Origin: an uncultured Robinsoniella sp.
GTDB lineage: Bacteria; Bacillota; Clostridia; Lachnospirales; Lachnospiraceae
Assembly (NCBI GenBank): GCA_900539655.1
Contig: UQCR01000016.1
Coordinates: 16,733 to 80,732, forward strand
DNA: 64,000 nucleotides
Direction of reading: 5' to 3'
Made by a program: the position numbers and the translations under genes. Below the pieces are notes generated by a model. The model was given only the letters and a program-made list of their open reading frames with translations. It had not been told where the DNA came from and made no database searches. Below are positions 23,659-32,938 of this stretch, in pieces (position 1 is the first letter of the stretch; the number at the start of each line of letters is the position of its first letter).

Positions 23659-26106
23659 ATGTCTATTAAAGCAAGCAATCAAATAACGGTTGTTGATATT
23701 GAAGATGTGGGCAGGCTGAGTGTTTATTTAAACAGTAACCTGCCACTTTCCTGTATCTACGATCCAAATTTAAACTCTACAGTTCCAAGTTGGCAGACAA
23801 CAAATCTAAAGCTGACACCCGTGATCTACCTAAATGATAAGGCATTGGCTTTAAACGCATCTGGTCTGGCACTTACATGGAAACGAAGAGAAGGCTCCAG
23901 CTCAGAAGGAAATTTAACTGCTGGTGAAACGGTATCTGGCGGCATCCTAACTGTAAATCAAAATAAGCTGAGTGCGGTTTCCAGCGGACTGTTGAGTTAT
24001 ATCTGCTATGTTTCCTATAAAGATCCTGATTCTGGAGTAACCGTCAATGCACAAAGTCTGCTGTCATTTTCACTGCTGCAGAACGCTGTTGAACTACATT
24101 ACTGTTCTATTGATGGGGCAAATGTATTTCTTTACAACTCTGCTGGTAATCTTATGGGCGACAGCCAAATTACCCTTACGGCTAACCTGAGCAATGTCAC
24201 GATCACAAACTGGCAGTATAAAAAAGCAGATGGAACCTTTGCCGTATATCCGACAACTTCTGATAACCAGACTGTATCTGGCTCAACCTTAATTGTAAAA
24301 CCGGCACACACTATATTTTTCAACGATATTGCGGTAATTAAACTGTTAACAAATGATGTGGATGTATATGACACGATCACAATCGCCAAACTGCGTGACG
24401 GAAGTCATTCTGTTATCGGGGCGCTAAACAATGACAGCCATACACTTCCCGCAAATAGTTCTGGCACTGTTACTTCTTATGCCGGGGCTGAATCTACGCT
24501 GTCCATTTATGAAAATGGTTCTGACATTACCAGCACATTCAGCATCACAGCCACTCCGTCTTCCGGGGTTACGGGAACCCAGTCTGCTGACAAAAAAACA
24601 TATACCGTCACTGGAATGACCGCAGATACCGGATATGTTGATTTTGTTGCAACGAGAGCCGGGTATGCCACCATAACAAAAAGATTCGCACTCTCAAGAG
24701 TAAAAGGCGGTGCAAGCGGTTCTACAGCACGTGTTTATTTTCTGGATTCAGACACTCTGGTCTTAAACAAAAACATCAGCAATGTATTTACTCCCAGCAA
24801 TGTAACGTTTAGTTCCTTTTACAGGGATGGGACAAGTGCAAACCGCACCGCTTATTCTGGACGGTTCATTATTGCCGAATCCACAGATGGAACCACATTT
24901 ACTAATAAATATACTTCAAGCGCAGATGAAGCTGCAAAAACATATTCTCCATCAGCTACAAACATTGCTGCTGTCAAATGTACCCTTTACGCTTCAGGCG
25001 GAGTCACCAATGCTTTGGACACGCAGACCGTCATGGTTGCAAAAGACGGCGCTACCGGTGCAACTGGCGCAGGCGGAATCTCTGTTGTAGTTGGAAATGA
25101 AAACCAGGGCATTTCATGCAATAGTTCTGGAAACGTATCACCCGCCACAGACGTTACAATCCCATTTTACGGATATCAGGGAACAGCCAGAGTTGCCTGT
25201 TCTGTTACCGCTGGTACTCTTCCATCGGGTGTTACTGTCAAATCAAATACCGCTGCAACAGCTTCTGCTGCCGGTACTCTGGTTCTGGCATTTGCGGTCA
25301 ATTCCACTTTAGGAGACAGTGCAGTGATGTCTGGAACAGTCGACCTCACATTCAGCTGTGGCGGACAGAGCATTGTGAAAAAGTTTTCCTGGCAAAAGAA
25401 CAAGGCTGCTGTAAACGGCACAAATTCCGTATTGTTTGAACTTATTTCCCCGGCTGGCAATGTAATTGTCAATTCAGCGAACAACGTCAGTCTGGAAACG
25501 ATCATGTACTCCGGGACATCTGTGGTAACACCAACTGCATTTGTATGGAAAAAATATGCATCCGGTGCCTGGACAGTGATATCCGGACAGACAGCATCCA
25601 AGTTAACCGTAACACCTGCAATGGTAGACGGATCGGCTTCATTCAGCTGTACCGGAACATACGATGGCAAGACTTATACGGCATATGCAACTGTTATTGA
25701 TAAACAGGATAATTTTGACGTTGATGTAATCTGTACACTTGGCACTCAAATTAAAAACGGAATGGGATCAGGTGTTATTTACTACAGGCTTTACCAAAAT
25801 GGCTCAGAGGTTGATGCCCTTAAAAGCACGAACTTCTCTTCCACTGCCCCATCTTCACCAGCAACAGGAGCTTTTTACTATCACATTGACATAACCAACA
25901 AAACCGTAACATTAAAGAAATATAACGGCACCGCCTGGGCAGATGCTTCTGGCGCAGATTTGCCGACTGGAACATACAAGACATACCGGCTGGATAAAAA
26001 CTCTCTGCCAATGGATGACGGAAGCGTATGGAAAACAGGAAAAGTAGTTTATATTGATGGCTCTATGATAGACAGTAAATGTACATTTGTCGTAGAAGTC
26101 GAATAG
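23659..26106 (+). CDS. Tail-tip fibre with repeated Ig-like domains
   Basis: 815 residues, ATG after AAGGAGGTTT. It is Ser/Thr/Gly-rich and almost wholly beta, with about six to seven repeating ~85-residue blocks ending in Thr-Val-Thr or Ala-Lys type strands, as in Ig-like phage fibre proteins. A short collagen-like Gly-Ala-Thr-Gly-Ala-Thr-Gly-Ala stretch lies near residue 472. The start Lys-Ala-Ser-Asn-Gln-Ile-Thr is shared with the next gene, suggesting a common attachment plug. Together with the next protein it probably forms the receptor-binding tip. Confidence 0.7.
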   Translation: MSIKASNQITVVDIEDVGRLSVYLNSNLPLSCIYDPNLNSTVPSWQTTNLKLTPVIYLNDKALALNASGLALTWKRREGSSSEGNLTAGETVSGGILTVNQNKLSAVSSGLLSYICYVSYKDPDSGVTVNAQSLLSFSLLQNAVELHYCSIDGANVFLYNSAGNLMGDSQITLTANLSNVTITNWQYKKADGTFAVYPTTSDNQTVSGSTLIVKPAHTIFFNDIAVIKLLTNDVDVYDTITIAKLRDGSHSVIGALNNDSHTLPANSSGTVTSYAGAESTLSIYENGSDITSTFSITATPSSGVTGTQSADKKTYTVTGMTADTGYVDFVATRAGYATITKRFALSRVKGGASGSTARVYFLDSDTLVLNKNISNVFTPSNVTFSSFYRDGTSANRTAYSGRFIIAESTDGTTFTNKYTSSADEAAKTYSPSATNIAAVKCTLYASGGVTNALDTQTVMVAKDGATGATGAGGISVVVGNENQGISCNSSGNVSPATDVTIPFYGYQGTARVACSVTAGTLPSGVTVKSNTAATASAAGTLVLAFAVNSTLGDSAVMSGTVDLTFSCGGQSIVKKFSWQKNKAAVNGTNSVLFELISPAGNVIVNSANNVSLETIMYSGTSVVTPTAFVWKKYASGAWTVISGQTASKLTVTPAMVDGSASFSCTGTYDGKTYTAYATVIDKQDNFDVDVICTLGTQIKNGMGSGVIYYRLYQNGSEVDALKSTNFSSTAPSSPATGAFYYHIDITNKTVTLKKYNGTAWADASGADLPTGTYKTYRLDKNSLPMDDGSVWKTGKVVYIDGSMIDSKCTFVVEVE

Positions 26107-26109
26107 ATA

Positions 26110-26140
26110 AACAAGGTCTTTCAGTGCCTTGTTATTTTTA
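26110..26140 (+). terminator. Terminator between fibre genes
   Basis: AACAAGG/CCTTGTT stem followed by ATTTTTA. A ribosome site for the next gene (AAGGAGAAA) follows 40 bases later. Confidence 0.65.
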
Positions 26141-26182
26141 TGCCTATATAAGAATACGAGGCACAGGAAGGAGAAATAAAAA

Positions 26183-29100
26183 ATGAAAGCAAGTAATCAA
26201 TTAACGATACTTAATATAGAAGAACAAACCTACGAAGACATCTGTACCCACGACACCGCAACCGGACTCATCGAATGCACGCACGCACAGGATCAGGGCT
26301 GTGTAAGAATTACAGAAATACAGGGGAAATCGGAGCAGGTTCAGAGTACGCTGGGGAAGAATTTATTTAATGGGGTATTCCATGATGGATTTATAGATTT
26401 AGATACCGGAGCAATCACTTCAGCTCCTACTGATCATCCAAGTTCAGTTTACTCTGATTTAATCCGCTTATATTCTGGAAAAACCTATATAGTATCTGGT
26501 CATAATGGACAAGACATGAGATACCGCCTATTTAATTTAGATGGTTCTTATGCTAAAAGTATTAATTCCAATGATCAATATATTTCTGAACGGGACTATT
26601 ATGTACGGTTGCTTTGGTATCAAGGCTTAACCAATGAGCAAAAATCTAAAATCCAATTTGAGGTAGGAGCTAAATCAACAGCCTACGAACCATTCAAACC
26701 CAACAGCCCAAGCCCCGATTATCCAAGTGCTATTAATAGTGTTGGTGATAGCGGGAAATTGAATGTGGTGAGTTCTATTGGGCGGAGGAATCTTATCCCG
26801 AATACAAATCAAGGTAAAACGGGATGGCAATATGCTTATGCTGATAACGCAAGTGCATTTAAAGTTGAAGATTTTACTGCTTTAAGTGTAAATGCAGTTA
26901 AACTTACATGTACAGCTACTGTTGGAAGTTGGGGTGCTTATATATACCATAGTATTAATCGTAGCCTTATTAAAAACAATACAAAATACACTCTATCATT
27001 TGATGTTTATTCAAATGTTGCGGATAGTCACAGTGTGTCTTTAAGAAAAGGTAATGGGCTAAACGATTTAGGATTTTTTGGCTCTTTTACTACCATAGTA
27101 AATAAATGGCAGCATATAGAAATGCAATGCACCACAAACAGCGAAACGGAATCAGATCAGGTGTTGTATATTGCAAATTTCAACCGCATTGGAGAAGTAA
27201 TTTTTGCAAACCTACAAATGGTAGAAGATGATTCCATCGATGATTGGTCGCCCGCCCCAGAAGACATCACCCCAGAAAACTATAAGCAATACGAAGACAA
27301 GCTATCCCTCGCATCCGTCAATCTTACGTCTCCACTTCGTTCTTTGCCAAATGGCGTACACGATGTGCTGGAATGTAAAGATGGAATTTGGGGAGTTACG
27401 AGGAATGTCGGTAAGGAAATATGGAATGGAAGTGAGACCTGGACAAAGTGGGGAAATCCGCCCCTGCCTGGATATTTTGTTGCTTATCATCCAATGTTAG
27501 ATTGCCAAATATTTACTTCCAATAACTTCATATGTTCACATTTTAAATATGCAGCCAATCCAGGAACAAGCGTAGGCTTTGATAGGTACCAAACTACGCC
27601 TCATATTACCGTTCAAACTTCAACCGCTAATTCCGTTGATGAGTTCAAGACGTGGTTATCAAAAAATAATGTCACTCTTTTGTATGCTTTAGCCACTCCA
27701 ACCTGGGAACCCCTAGACACTTTATCCCAAATAGCCCTGAACAACCTATTATCTTACTCAGGCAAGGATTACATATATACAACAGATCCTTTAGGAACAA
27801 ACTTTTCGGTGGCAGTAAAATCCAGAGCATTCTACGAAAACTTCAAGCTTCAGGAAGAGATCAAGAATACTAATTCATCTCTTGGCGATTTAGATGACGA
27901 AATTAAAGGTGGATTCTACGATGGGATCATAAATGTAAATGAGGCTGAAGCGATCCGTAAAGCTGCCGAAACAATGCATACTCAGGTCACGAACCAATTT
28001 AATAAGGTAGATTCTAATCCTTCGCTGACAGGTACCCCAAAGACAACACACCAGACAAAGTATACTGAGTGCAATAATGCATATAATACGCTTATTTCTA
28101 AGATCAATACTGCCATAGACTACTGCTCAGTTAACAGCACGAAAACAGATGCTCAAAAGAAAACGGCTGTTACAGATATGAATACGGCTTTCGGAACGTA
28201 CAAAACGAAGTTGGCAGATTACCAGAAAGCTTATCAGGATGCGATAGATGCTATTGCTAAGAAGAAAGCGGATGATGCTGTAGATGGGGTTGTGATTGGA
28301 GGAAGGAACCTTTTTAGACAGTCAGGACATTGGGACAAACTACCAGATACGAAATACTGGAGTAACAACGGAGGGGCTATTGATCTTGACACAACCGTTA
28401 AGTATTTAGGATATAACACTTTACGTACTACTGTTGGTATTGGTATAAGTGGTCATAACACTGAATGGATAGAATTAGACACAAATAAAATTTATACGTA
28501 TTCGGCAATGATCTTAACAAATGCTAATGTAACCGGGAGCGCTACTACTCCACTGCATTGTCAGTGTTCAATTGATAAAAGTGGTACCCTTGCAGGAGTT
28601 GAAGTAACAAAGTTCCAACAATCCGCGATTGGTAATCAATGGACTTTACTATATTTAACATTTAAACCTAAAGGCAAATACTGGCGACCTTTCGTGTACA
28701 TGGGTAGTGGAAATACCATATTTAATATTGCGTATTTAAAACTAGAAGAAGGCACGAAAGCAACTGACTGGACTCCAAACTCCGAAGACACAGACCAAAA
28801 GATAAGCGAAGTGTCAGCTACCCTAACCAGTACAATAAGTGATATCGAACATACCGTTGATAAAAACACAAAGAGTATTACGGATAAGGTGTGGAAGACA
28901 GACATCATAACTGGTATAAAAGATTTAAATGTGGGTGGAATTAACCTCTGGGATTTATCTGCTATTAAGCGGTATGCTTCAGGCGTTTTAAATACAATTT
29001 TTGCTGGAACTACTGTTGATGCTAAAACTGGTAAAATTACTGTTACAGCAGATCCTCAGGCTGTACCTGGTTGCAAGATCGATGTTAAAAACCTTACACG

Positions 29101-32100
29101 TAATACAAGCAATGTTGGGGAATTGCTTATCACAGGATATTTTGAACGTCCAGATTCTGACGAAAATAAGCTTAAAAATGTCTATCTTTACTACCGTTGT
29201 TTTAATGATGCAAATGCAGAAATCCAAGCACATACTAATAAATTAGTACCAGTTGAAACAAGCAGTAATCTATTTGCTGGTACTCTATCAATTCCTGCTA
29301 ATACCGCTTATATCAATTTTGGTGTTGGGCAAATTCCATATGTAAAACCATACACCTTAACAGGTATAACCGTAAAGGATTCTGCTCTCTATGATATCAC
29401 GAAAGGGCTTAGGGATCAGGTATCTCAAGCTTATCAGGATATTAAAGGATTTAAGCAGACGGTAAGTGATACTTATACGACTAAGACGGAGTTTGATAAT
29501 CTTCAAATAGGAACTCGGAATCTTATTCCGAATACCAACCAAGGGAAAAACGGTTGGGTATATGCTTATGCAGATAACGCAAGTGCATTTAAAATTGAAG
29601 ATTTTTCTGCTTTGGGTGTTAATGCAGCTAAATTTACATGTACGGCTACTGCGGGAAGTTGGGGCGCGTTTATATATCACAGAATTAACCGCGGGCTTAT
29701 TGAAAATAACACTAAATATACATTGGCTTTTGATGTATATTCAAATGTAACGGATATTCATTCTGTATTATTACGGAATGCAGGTGGAACAAGTCTCTTA
29801 GGTTCTTTTGGGACTTTCTCTACCGCCGCAAATAAATGGCTACACATAGAATTACATTGTACAACAAATTCTGAGACGGCAACAGATCAAATACTGGGCT
29901 TTACGCCATTTAACCGAATTGGAGAAGTAGTCTTCGCCAACCTACAAATGGTAGAAGGCGATAAAATAGGAACTTGGACACCAGCCCCAGAAGATACAGA
30001 CGAAAAGTTTACCAATTACTCTACAACTACTGACATGAATTCTAAATTTGACCAAACAAAGTCAGCGATTGAACTTGGAGTATCTAAAGCATACACAAGT
30101 AAAACCGAGGGCGATAAAATAACCCAAGGTTTAAATAAGTGGATATTAGAGGTTTACCAGTTAACCAGTTCTTCTATGCCAAATCCTAGAGTTGCGGATA
30201 TAGAGAATATTCGGGGGAAAGTGCCGACAAAGATTATTGAGGTTGCGGATACTGCGATGAGTGCCACTCTTAATACTGGTGATTACTACATTGGACATGC
30301 GTTTACTTATCTTTATTTTGACGCTGCATATACATGGTCAGGTACAATTAGAACAGATGATGAGGGCGTAGTTTATCTCAATGGAGTTAAGAAAGTATCT
30401 ACAGCAACTGGAACGGCTACAAATATCTCTTTGCCATTTCAAGCTGGTTGGAATGTTCTTGAGGTTGTTTATAATGAAGGGACGAGCAATGACGGCTGGT
30501 TATTCAGTAGTAAATTATCTACTTTATCCCAATGCAAGATCATGAACTGCTATGCTCAGGTGTCGCTGAATGCAAGTGCTTTAATCAAGGTTACGGCTGA
30601 TGCTATTAGCCAAAAGGTAGAAAACGATGCCGCGTATGCCGAATTCACTGAACAGGCAGGAAAAATGGCTTGGTTGGTTAAGTCGGGTACGGAAGCTGCG
30701 AATATGGAGTTAACACCGGAAGCCTTGAATGTAATTGCTGATAAGATTAATTTGACTGGAAAAGTAACCTTTAGCAGTCTTGATAGAGATGCTCAGAAAA
30801 AAATTACTGATGCAGAGAAAGCAGGAACTGATGCTCAGACGACAGCTAATCAGGCTGTTTCTAATACTGTTCTTACCCCGGCTGATAAGATTGCGTTATA
30901 TGCAACGTTTCTTGATATTCAGAATGAGTACAGCAGATTAAAGGAGCAGTGTACTAATCTTGGGGTTGCTGATACATTGAAAACTTCGTATGATGCTCTT
31001 TACGCATTGTTAAACGGCATTGTGGGAACGACAACTTTACAAAATTCTACAACTACAGAGTTTAATAAAAGCAACTATGATACACTTTATAAGAATTATG
31101 TTACAACGAGAGAAGTTTTAGAGCAGGCTCAGATAAGCAAAGTCTATGAATATACAAACACAATAAAAGAACATTTTACGACTGATAAAGCCTTAGCCGT
31201 TGCGAATTGGTTTGCTTCTCAGGATAAGACCATGATTGACGGTGCTTATATTTATACTGGGACGGTTACGGCGAAACAGATAGCTGCTAATTCAATTGAT
31301 ACAGATCATTTAGCTGTTGGCATGAATCCTAATCTCGTGAGATATGGACTGGATACAATGGAGCAATATACTGCTGTTCCTTACTATTATAAAATGAGCA
31401 CTACAACGCTTACCTTAGATTCAGCACTATCTTATGTTGGAACAAAGTCAATCAAGGTATCAGGCACTTCGACAACCAATGATATTTGTTTAGGAAATTC
31501 AAACAGTGATTACGGCTGTATTCCAGTAATATCGGGTAAAAAGTATATCATATCTTGTTACGTTAGAAATACTACAACATCTCAAGCAAGTGTTTCATTA
31601 GGGATAGTTGGACACTCTACAATTTCCAGTTCAGCTACATCCTACACAACAAGCACTAATGGCACTGTCACAAGTACTGAGGGCTGGAAAAGATTGGTGT
31701 TGAAATATACGGCAACAACTAGTTTTCCATATATTTCTATCAGAATATCACTAAGTACTTTGGGTATCCCAGTTTGGTTTGATGCTTTCCAGATTGAAGA
31801 AGTAGATGATTTGGGGAAAGAGCCAGGTGCTTTCAAACAAGCTGGAACGACTATTATTGACGGCGGAAATATTACAACGGGAATTATTAAAGATTCAGCT
31901 AATAATTTTAATTTGAATTTAGCAACAGGTGTTATAACTGCTAAAAAACTAAGCATAAATTCTACCAATTTTACTTTATCAGAAACTGGTGTAGTCACCG
32001 CGAAATCAGGAAGTATTGGTGGTTGGAATATTACTACGGAGTCGATGAACCGACAATTTACAGCAAATAATAAGAATTATTGGTTATATTTTGACACTGG

Positions 32101-32830
32101 AACAACTACGGATAATTATGCTGCGTTTATGTTAAGAACCAAAGCCACTACAGCCAGCGTCTGGGAAGATAAGTTTTCAATCGCATGGAATGGCAGAATG
32201 ACTGCCATGGATGCAGATGTACGAGGTGTTATCACTGCAACAAGTGGTAAAATAGCCGGATTTACAATATTAGGAAATAAATTATTTGCCATGAAGACTA
32301 TGGCTGGACAGACATTTGAATCTTTTACTATTAATCCCGATGGAGGTGAGTCAACTAGCAACCCCTTACTTAGCGTGAAAAGCACTCTCTTGGGGACTCC
32401 TGAGTTATTAGTGACACAAGAAAATGTTATGATAAGAGACTTGTCTGTAACCAAAATAAGCTCAAATGTAGAAATACCTGGTAATATTTTGAAAAACGGG
32501 GTTCCATTAAATAATCTATATTGGACATCTAAGGCAAATACTGGCACCATGTATGCTGGCAACTGGTACTATTTATTTACTGAGGGATTTACACTTCCAG
32601 CTGGAAAATATCTTGTTACAGTCAATATAGTAGACAACTTTACAGAATTACAGGTATGGGATGATACTGCAGACGGTTTTATTTTTAATTCGCTTAGCAC
32701 ACATAGTCTTTCTATAGTTATTGATTTAGATAGACAAAGACGTATAAATATAAAAGGGAAAGCTGCAAAAAATTTAAATATGGTTGTAAGTGAAAGATTT
32801 AATTTGTTTCAGGCAGTTAAACTATCATAA
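26183..32830 (+). CDS. Giant tail fibre / receptor-binding protein
   Basis: 2,215 residues. It begins with the Lys-Ala-Ser-Asn-Gln-Leu-Thr anchor also used by the preceding fibre. Two copies of a ~155-residue carbohydrate-binding-like beta module lie at ~200-355 and ~1,110-1,270; both start Arg-Asn-Leu-Ile-Pro-Asn-Thr-Asn-Gln-Gly and end Phe-Ala-Asn-Leu-Gln-Met-Val-Glu, and a third related module sits near 710-865 (Gly-Gly-Arg-Asn-Leu-Phe). Between are helical coiled linkers (e.g. ~565-700). The last ~350 residues carry Gly-Asn-Ile-Thr-Thr-Gly and Ser-Gly-Ser-Ile-Gly-Gly-Trp-Asn-Ile-Thr stretches common in phage tail fibres. It probably binds cell-surface glycans. It is the last gene of the tail-tip unit. 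Confidence 0.78.
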   Translation: MKASNQLTILNIEEQTYEDICTHDTATGLIECTHAQDQGCVRITEIQGKSEQVQSTLGKNLFNGVFHDGFIDLDTGAITSAPTDHPSSVYSDLIRLYSGKTYIVSGHNGQDMRYRLFNLDGSYAKSINSNDQYISERDYYVRLLWYQGLTNEQKSKIQFEVGAKSTAYEPFKPNSPSPDYPSAINSVGDSGKLNVVSSIGRRNLIPNTNQGKTGWQYAYADNASAFKVEDFTALSVNAVKLTCTATVGSWGAYIYHSINRSLIKNNTKYTLSFDVYSNVADSHSVSLRKGNGLNDLGFFGSFTTIVNKWQHIEMQCTTNSETESDQVLYIANFNRIGEVIFANLQMVEDDSIDDWSPAPEDITPENYKQYEDKLSLASVNLTSPLRSLPNGVHDVLECKDGIWGVTRNVGKEIWNGSETWTKWGNPPLPGYFVAYHPMLDCQIFTSNNFICSHFKYAANPGTSVGFDRYQTTPHITVQTSTANSVDEFKTWLSKNNVTLLYALATPTWEPLDTLSQIALNNLLSYSGKDYIYTTDPLGTNFSVAVKSRAFYENFKLQEEIKNTNSSLGDLDDEIKGGFYDGIINVNEAEAIRKAAETMHTQVTNQFNKVDSNPSLTGTPKTTHQTKYTECNNAYNTLISKINTAIDYCSVNSTKTDAQKKTAVTDMNTAFGTYKTKLADYQKAYQDAIDAIAKKKADDAVDGVVIGGRNLFRQSGHWDKLPDTKYWSNNGGAIDLDTTVKYLGYNTLRTTVGIGISGHNTEWIELDTNKIYTYSAMILTNANVTGSATTPLHCQCSIDKSGTLAGVEVTKFQQSAIGNQWTLLYLTFKPKGKYWRPFVYMGSGNTIFNIAYLKLEEGTKATDWTPNSEDTDQKISEVSATLTSTISDIEHTVDKNTKSITDKVWKTDIITGIKDLNVGGINLWDLSAIKRYASGVLNTIFAGTTVDAKTGKITVTADPQAVPGCKIDVKNLTRNTSNVGELLITGYFERPDSDENKLKNVYLYYRCFNDANAEIQAHTNKLVPVETSSNLFAGTLSIPANTAYINFGVGQIPYVKPYTLTGITVKDSALYDITKGLRDQVSQAYQDIKGFKQTVSDTYTTKTEFDNLQIGTRNLIPNTNQGKNGWVYAYADNASAFKIEDFSALGVNAAKFTCTATAGSWGAFIYHRINRGLIENNTKYTLAFDVYSNVTDIHSVLLRNAGGTSLLGSFGTFSTAANKWLHIELHCTTNSETATDQILGFTPFNRIGEVVFANLQMVEGDKIGTWTPAPEDTDEKFTNYSTTTDMNSKFDQTKSAIELGVSKAYTSKTEGDKITQGLNKWILEVYQLTSSSMPNPRVADIENIRGKVPTKIIEVADTAMSATLNTGDYYIGHAFTYLYFDAAYTWSGTIRTDDEGVVYLNGVKKVSTATGTATNISLPFQAGWNVLEVVYNEGTSNDGWLFSSKLSTLSQCKIMNCYAQVSLNASALIKVTADAISQKVENDAAYAEFTEQAGKMAWLVKSGTEAANMELTPEALNVIADKINLTGKVTFSSLDRDAQKKITDAEKAGTDAQTTANQAVSNTVLTPADKIALYATFLDIQNEYSRLKEQCTNLGVADTLKTSYDALYALLNGIVGTTTLQNSTTTEFNKSNYDTLYKNYVTTREVLEQAQISKVYEYTNTIKEHFTTDKALAVANWFASQDKTMIDGAYIYTGTVTAKQIAANSIDTDHLAVGMNPNLVRYGLDTMEQYTAVPYYYKMSTTTLTLDSALSYVGTKSIKVSGTSTTNDICLGNSNSDYGCIPVISGKKYIISCYVRNTTTSQASVSLGIVGHSTISSSATSYTTSTNGTVTSTEGWKRLVLKYTATTSFPYISIRISLSTLGIPVWFDAFQIEEVDDLGKEPGAFKQAGTTIIDGGNITTGIIKDSANNFNLNLATGVITAKKLSINSTNFTLSETGVVTAKSGSIGGWNITTESMNRQFTANNKNYWLYFDTGTTTDNYAAFMLRTKATTASVWEDKFSIAWNGRMTAMDADVRGVITATSGKIAGFTILGNKLFAMKTMAGQTFESFTINPDGGESTSNPLLSVKSTLLGTPELLVTQENVMIRDLSVTKISSNVEIPGNILKNGVPLNNLYWTSKANTGTMYAGNWYYLFTEGFTLPAGKYLVTVNIVDNFTELQVWDDTADGFIFNSLSTHSLSIVIDLDRQRRINIKGKAAKNLNMVVSERFNLFQAVKLS

Positions 32831-32877
32831 TATAGTGAATAATTTTATTCTATGTGTGAAGAAATTATACAAACAGC

Positions 32878-32906
32878 TTGTAACTATTTTCCAAATCTTA
32901 TATAAT
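32878..32906 (+). promoter_or_regulatory. Sigma-A-type promoter for the LRR protein gene
   Basis: TTGTAA, 17-base spacer, TATAAT, then a 32-base leader to AGGGAGGA and the ATG at 32939. It would let the next gene be expressed in the lysogen. Confidence 0.65.
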
Positions 32907-32938
32907 ATAATAAAATATATTAGGGAGGATTGTAGGGT

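Noticed and set aside
26183..32830. Diversity-generating retroelement acting on the fibre gene
   Set aside because: No reverse transcriptase and no template/variable repeat pair was seen in the window; the repeats are plain domain duplications.
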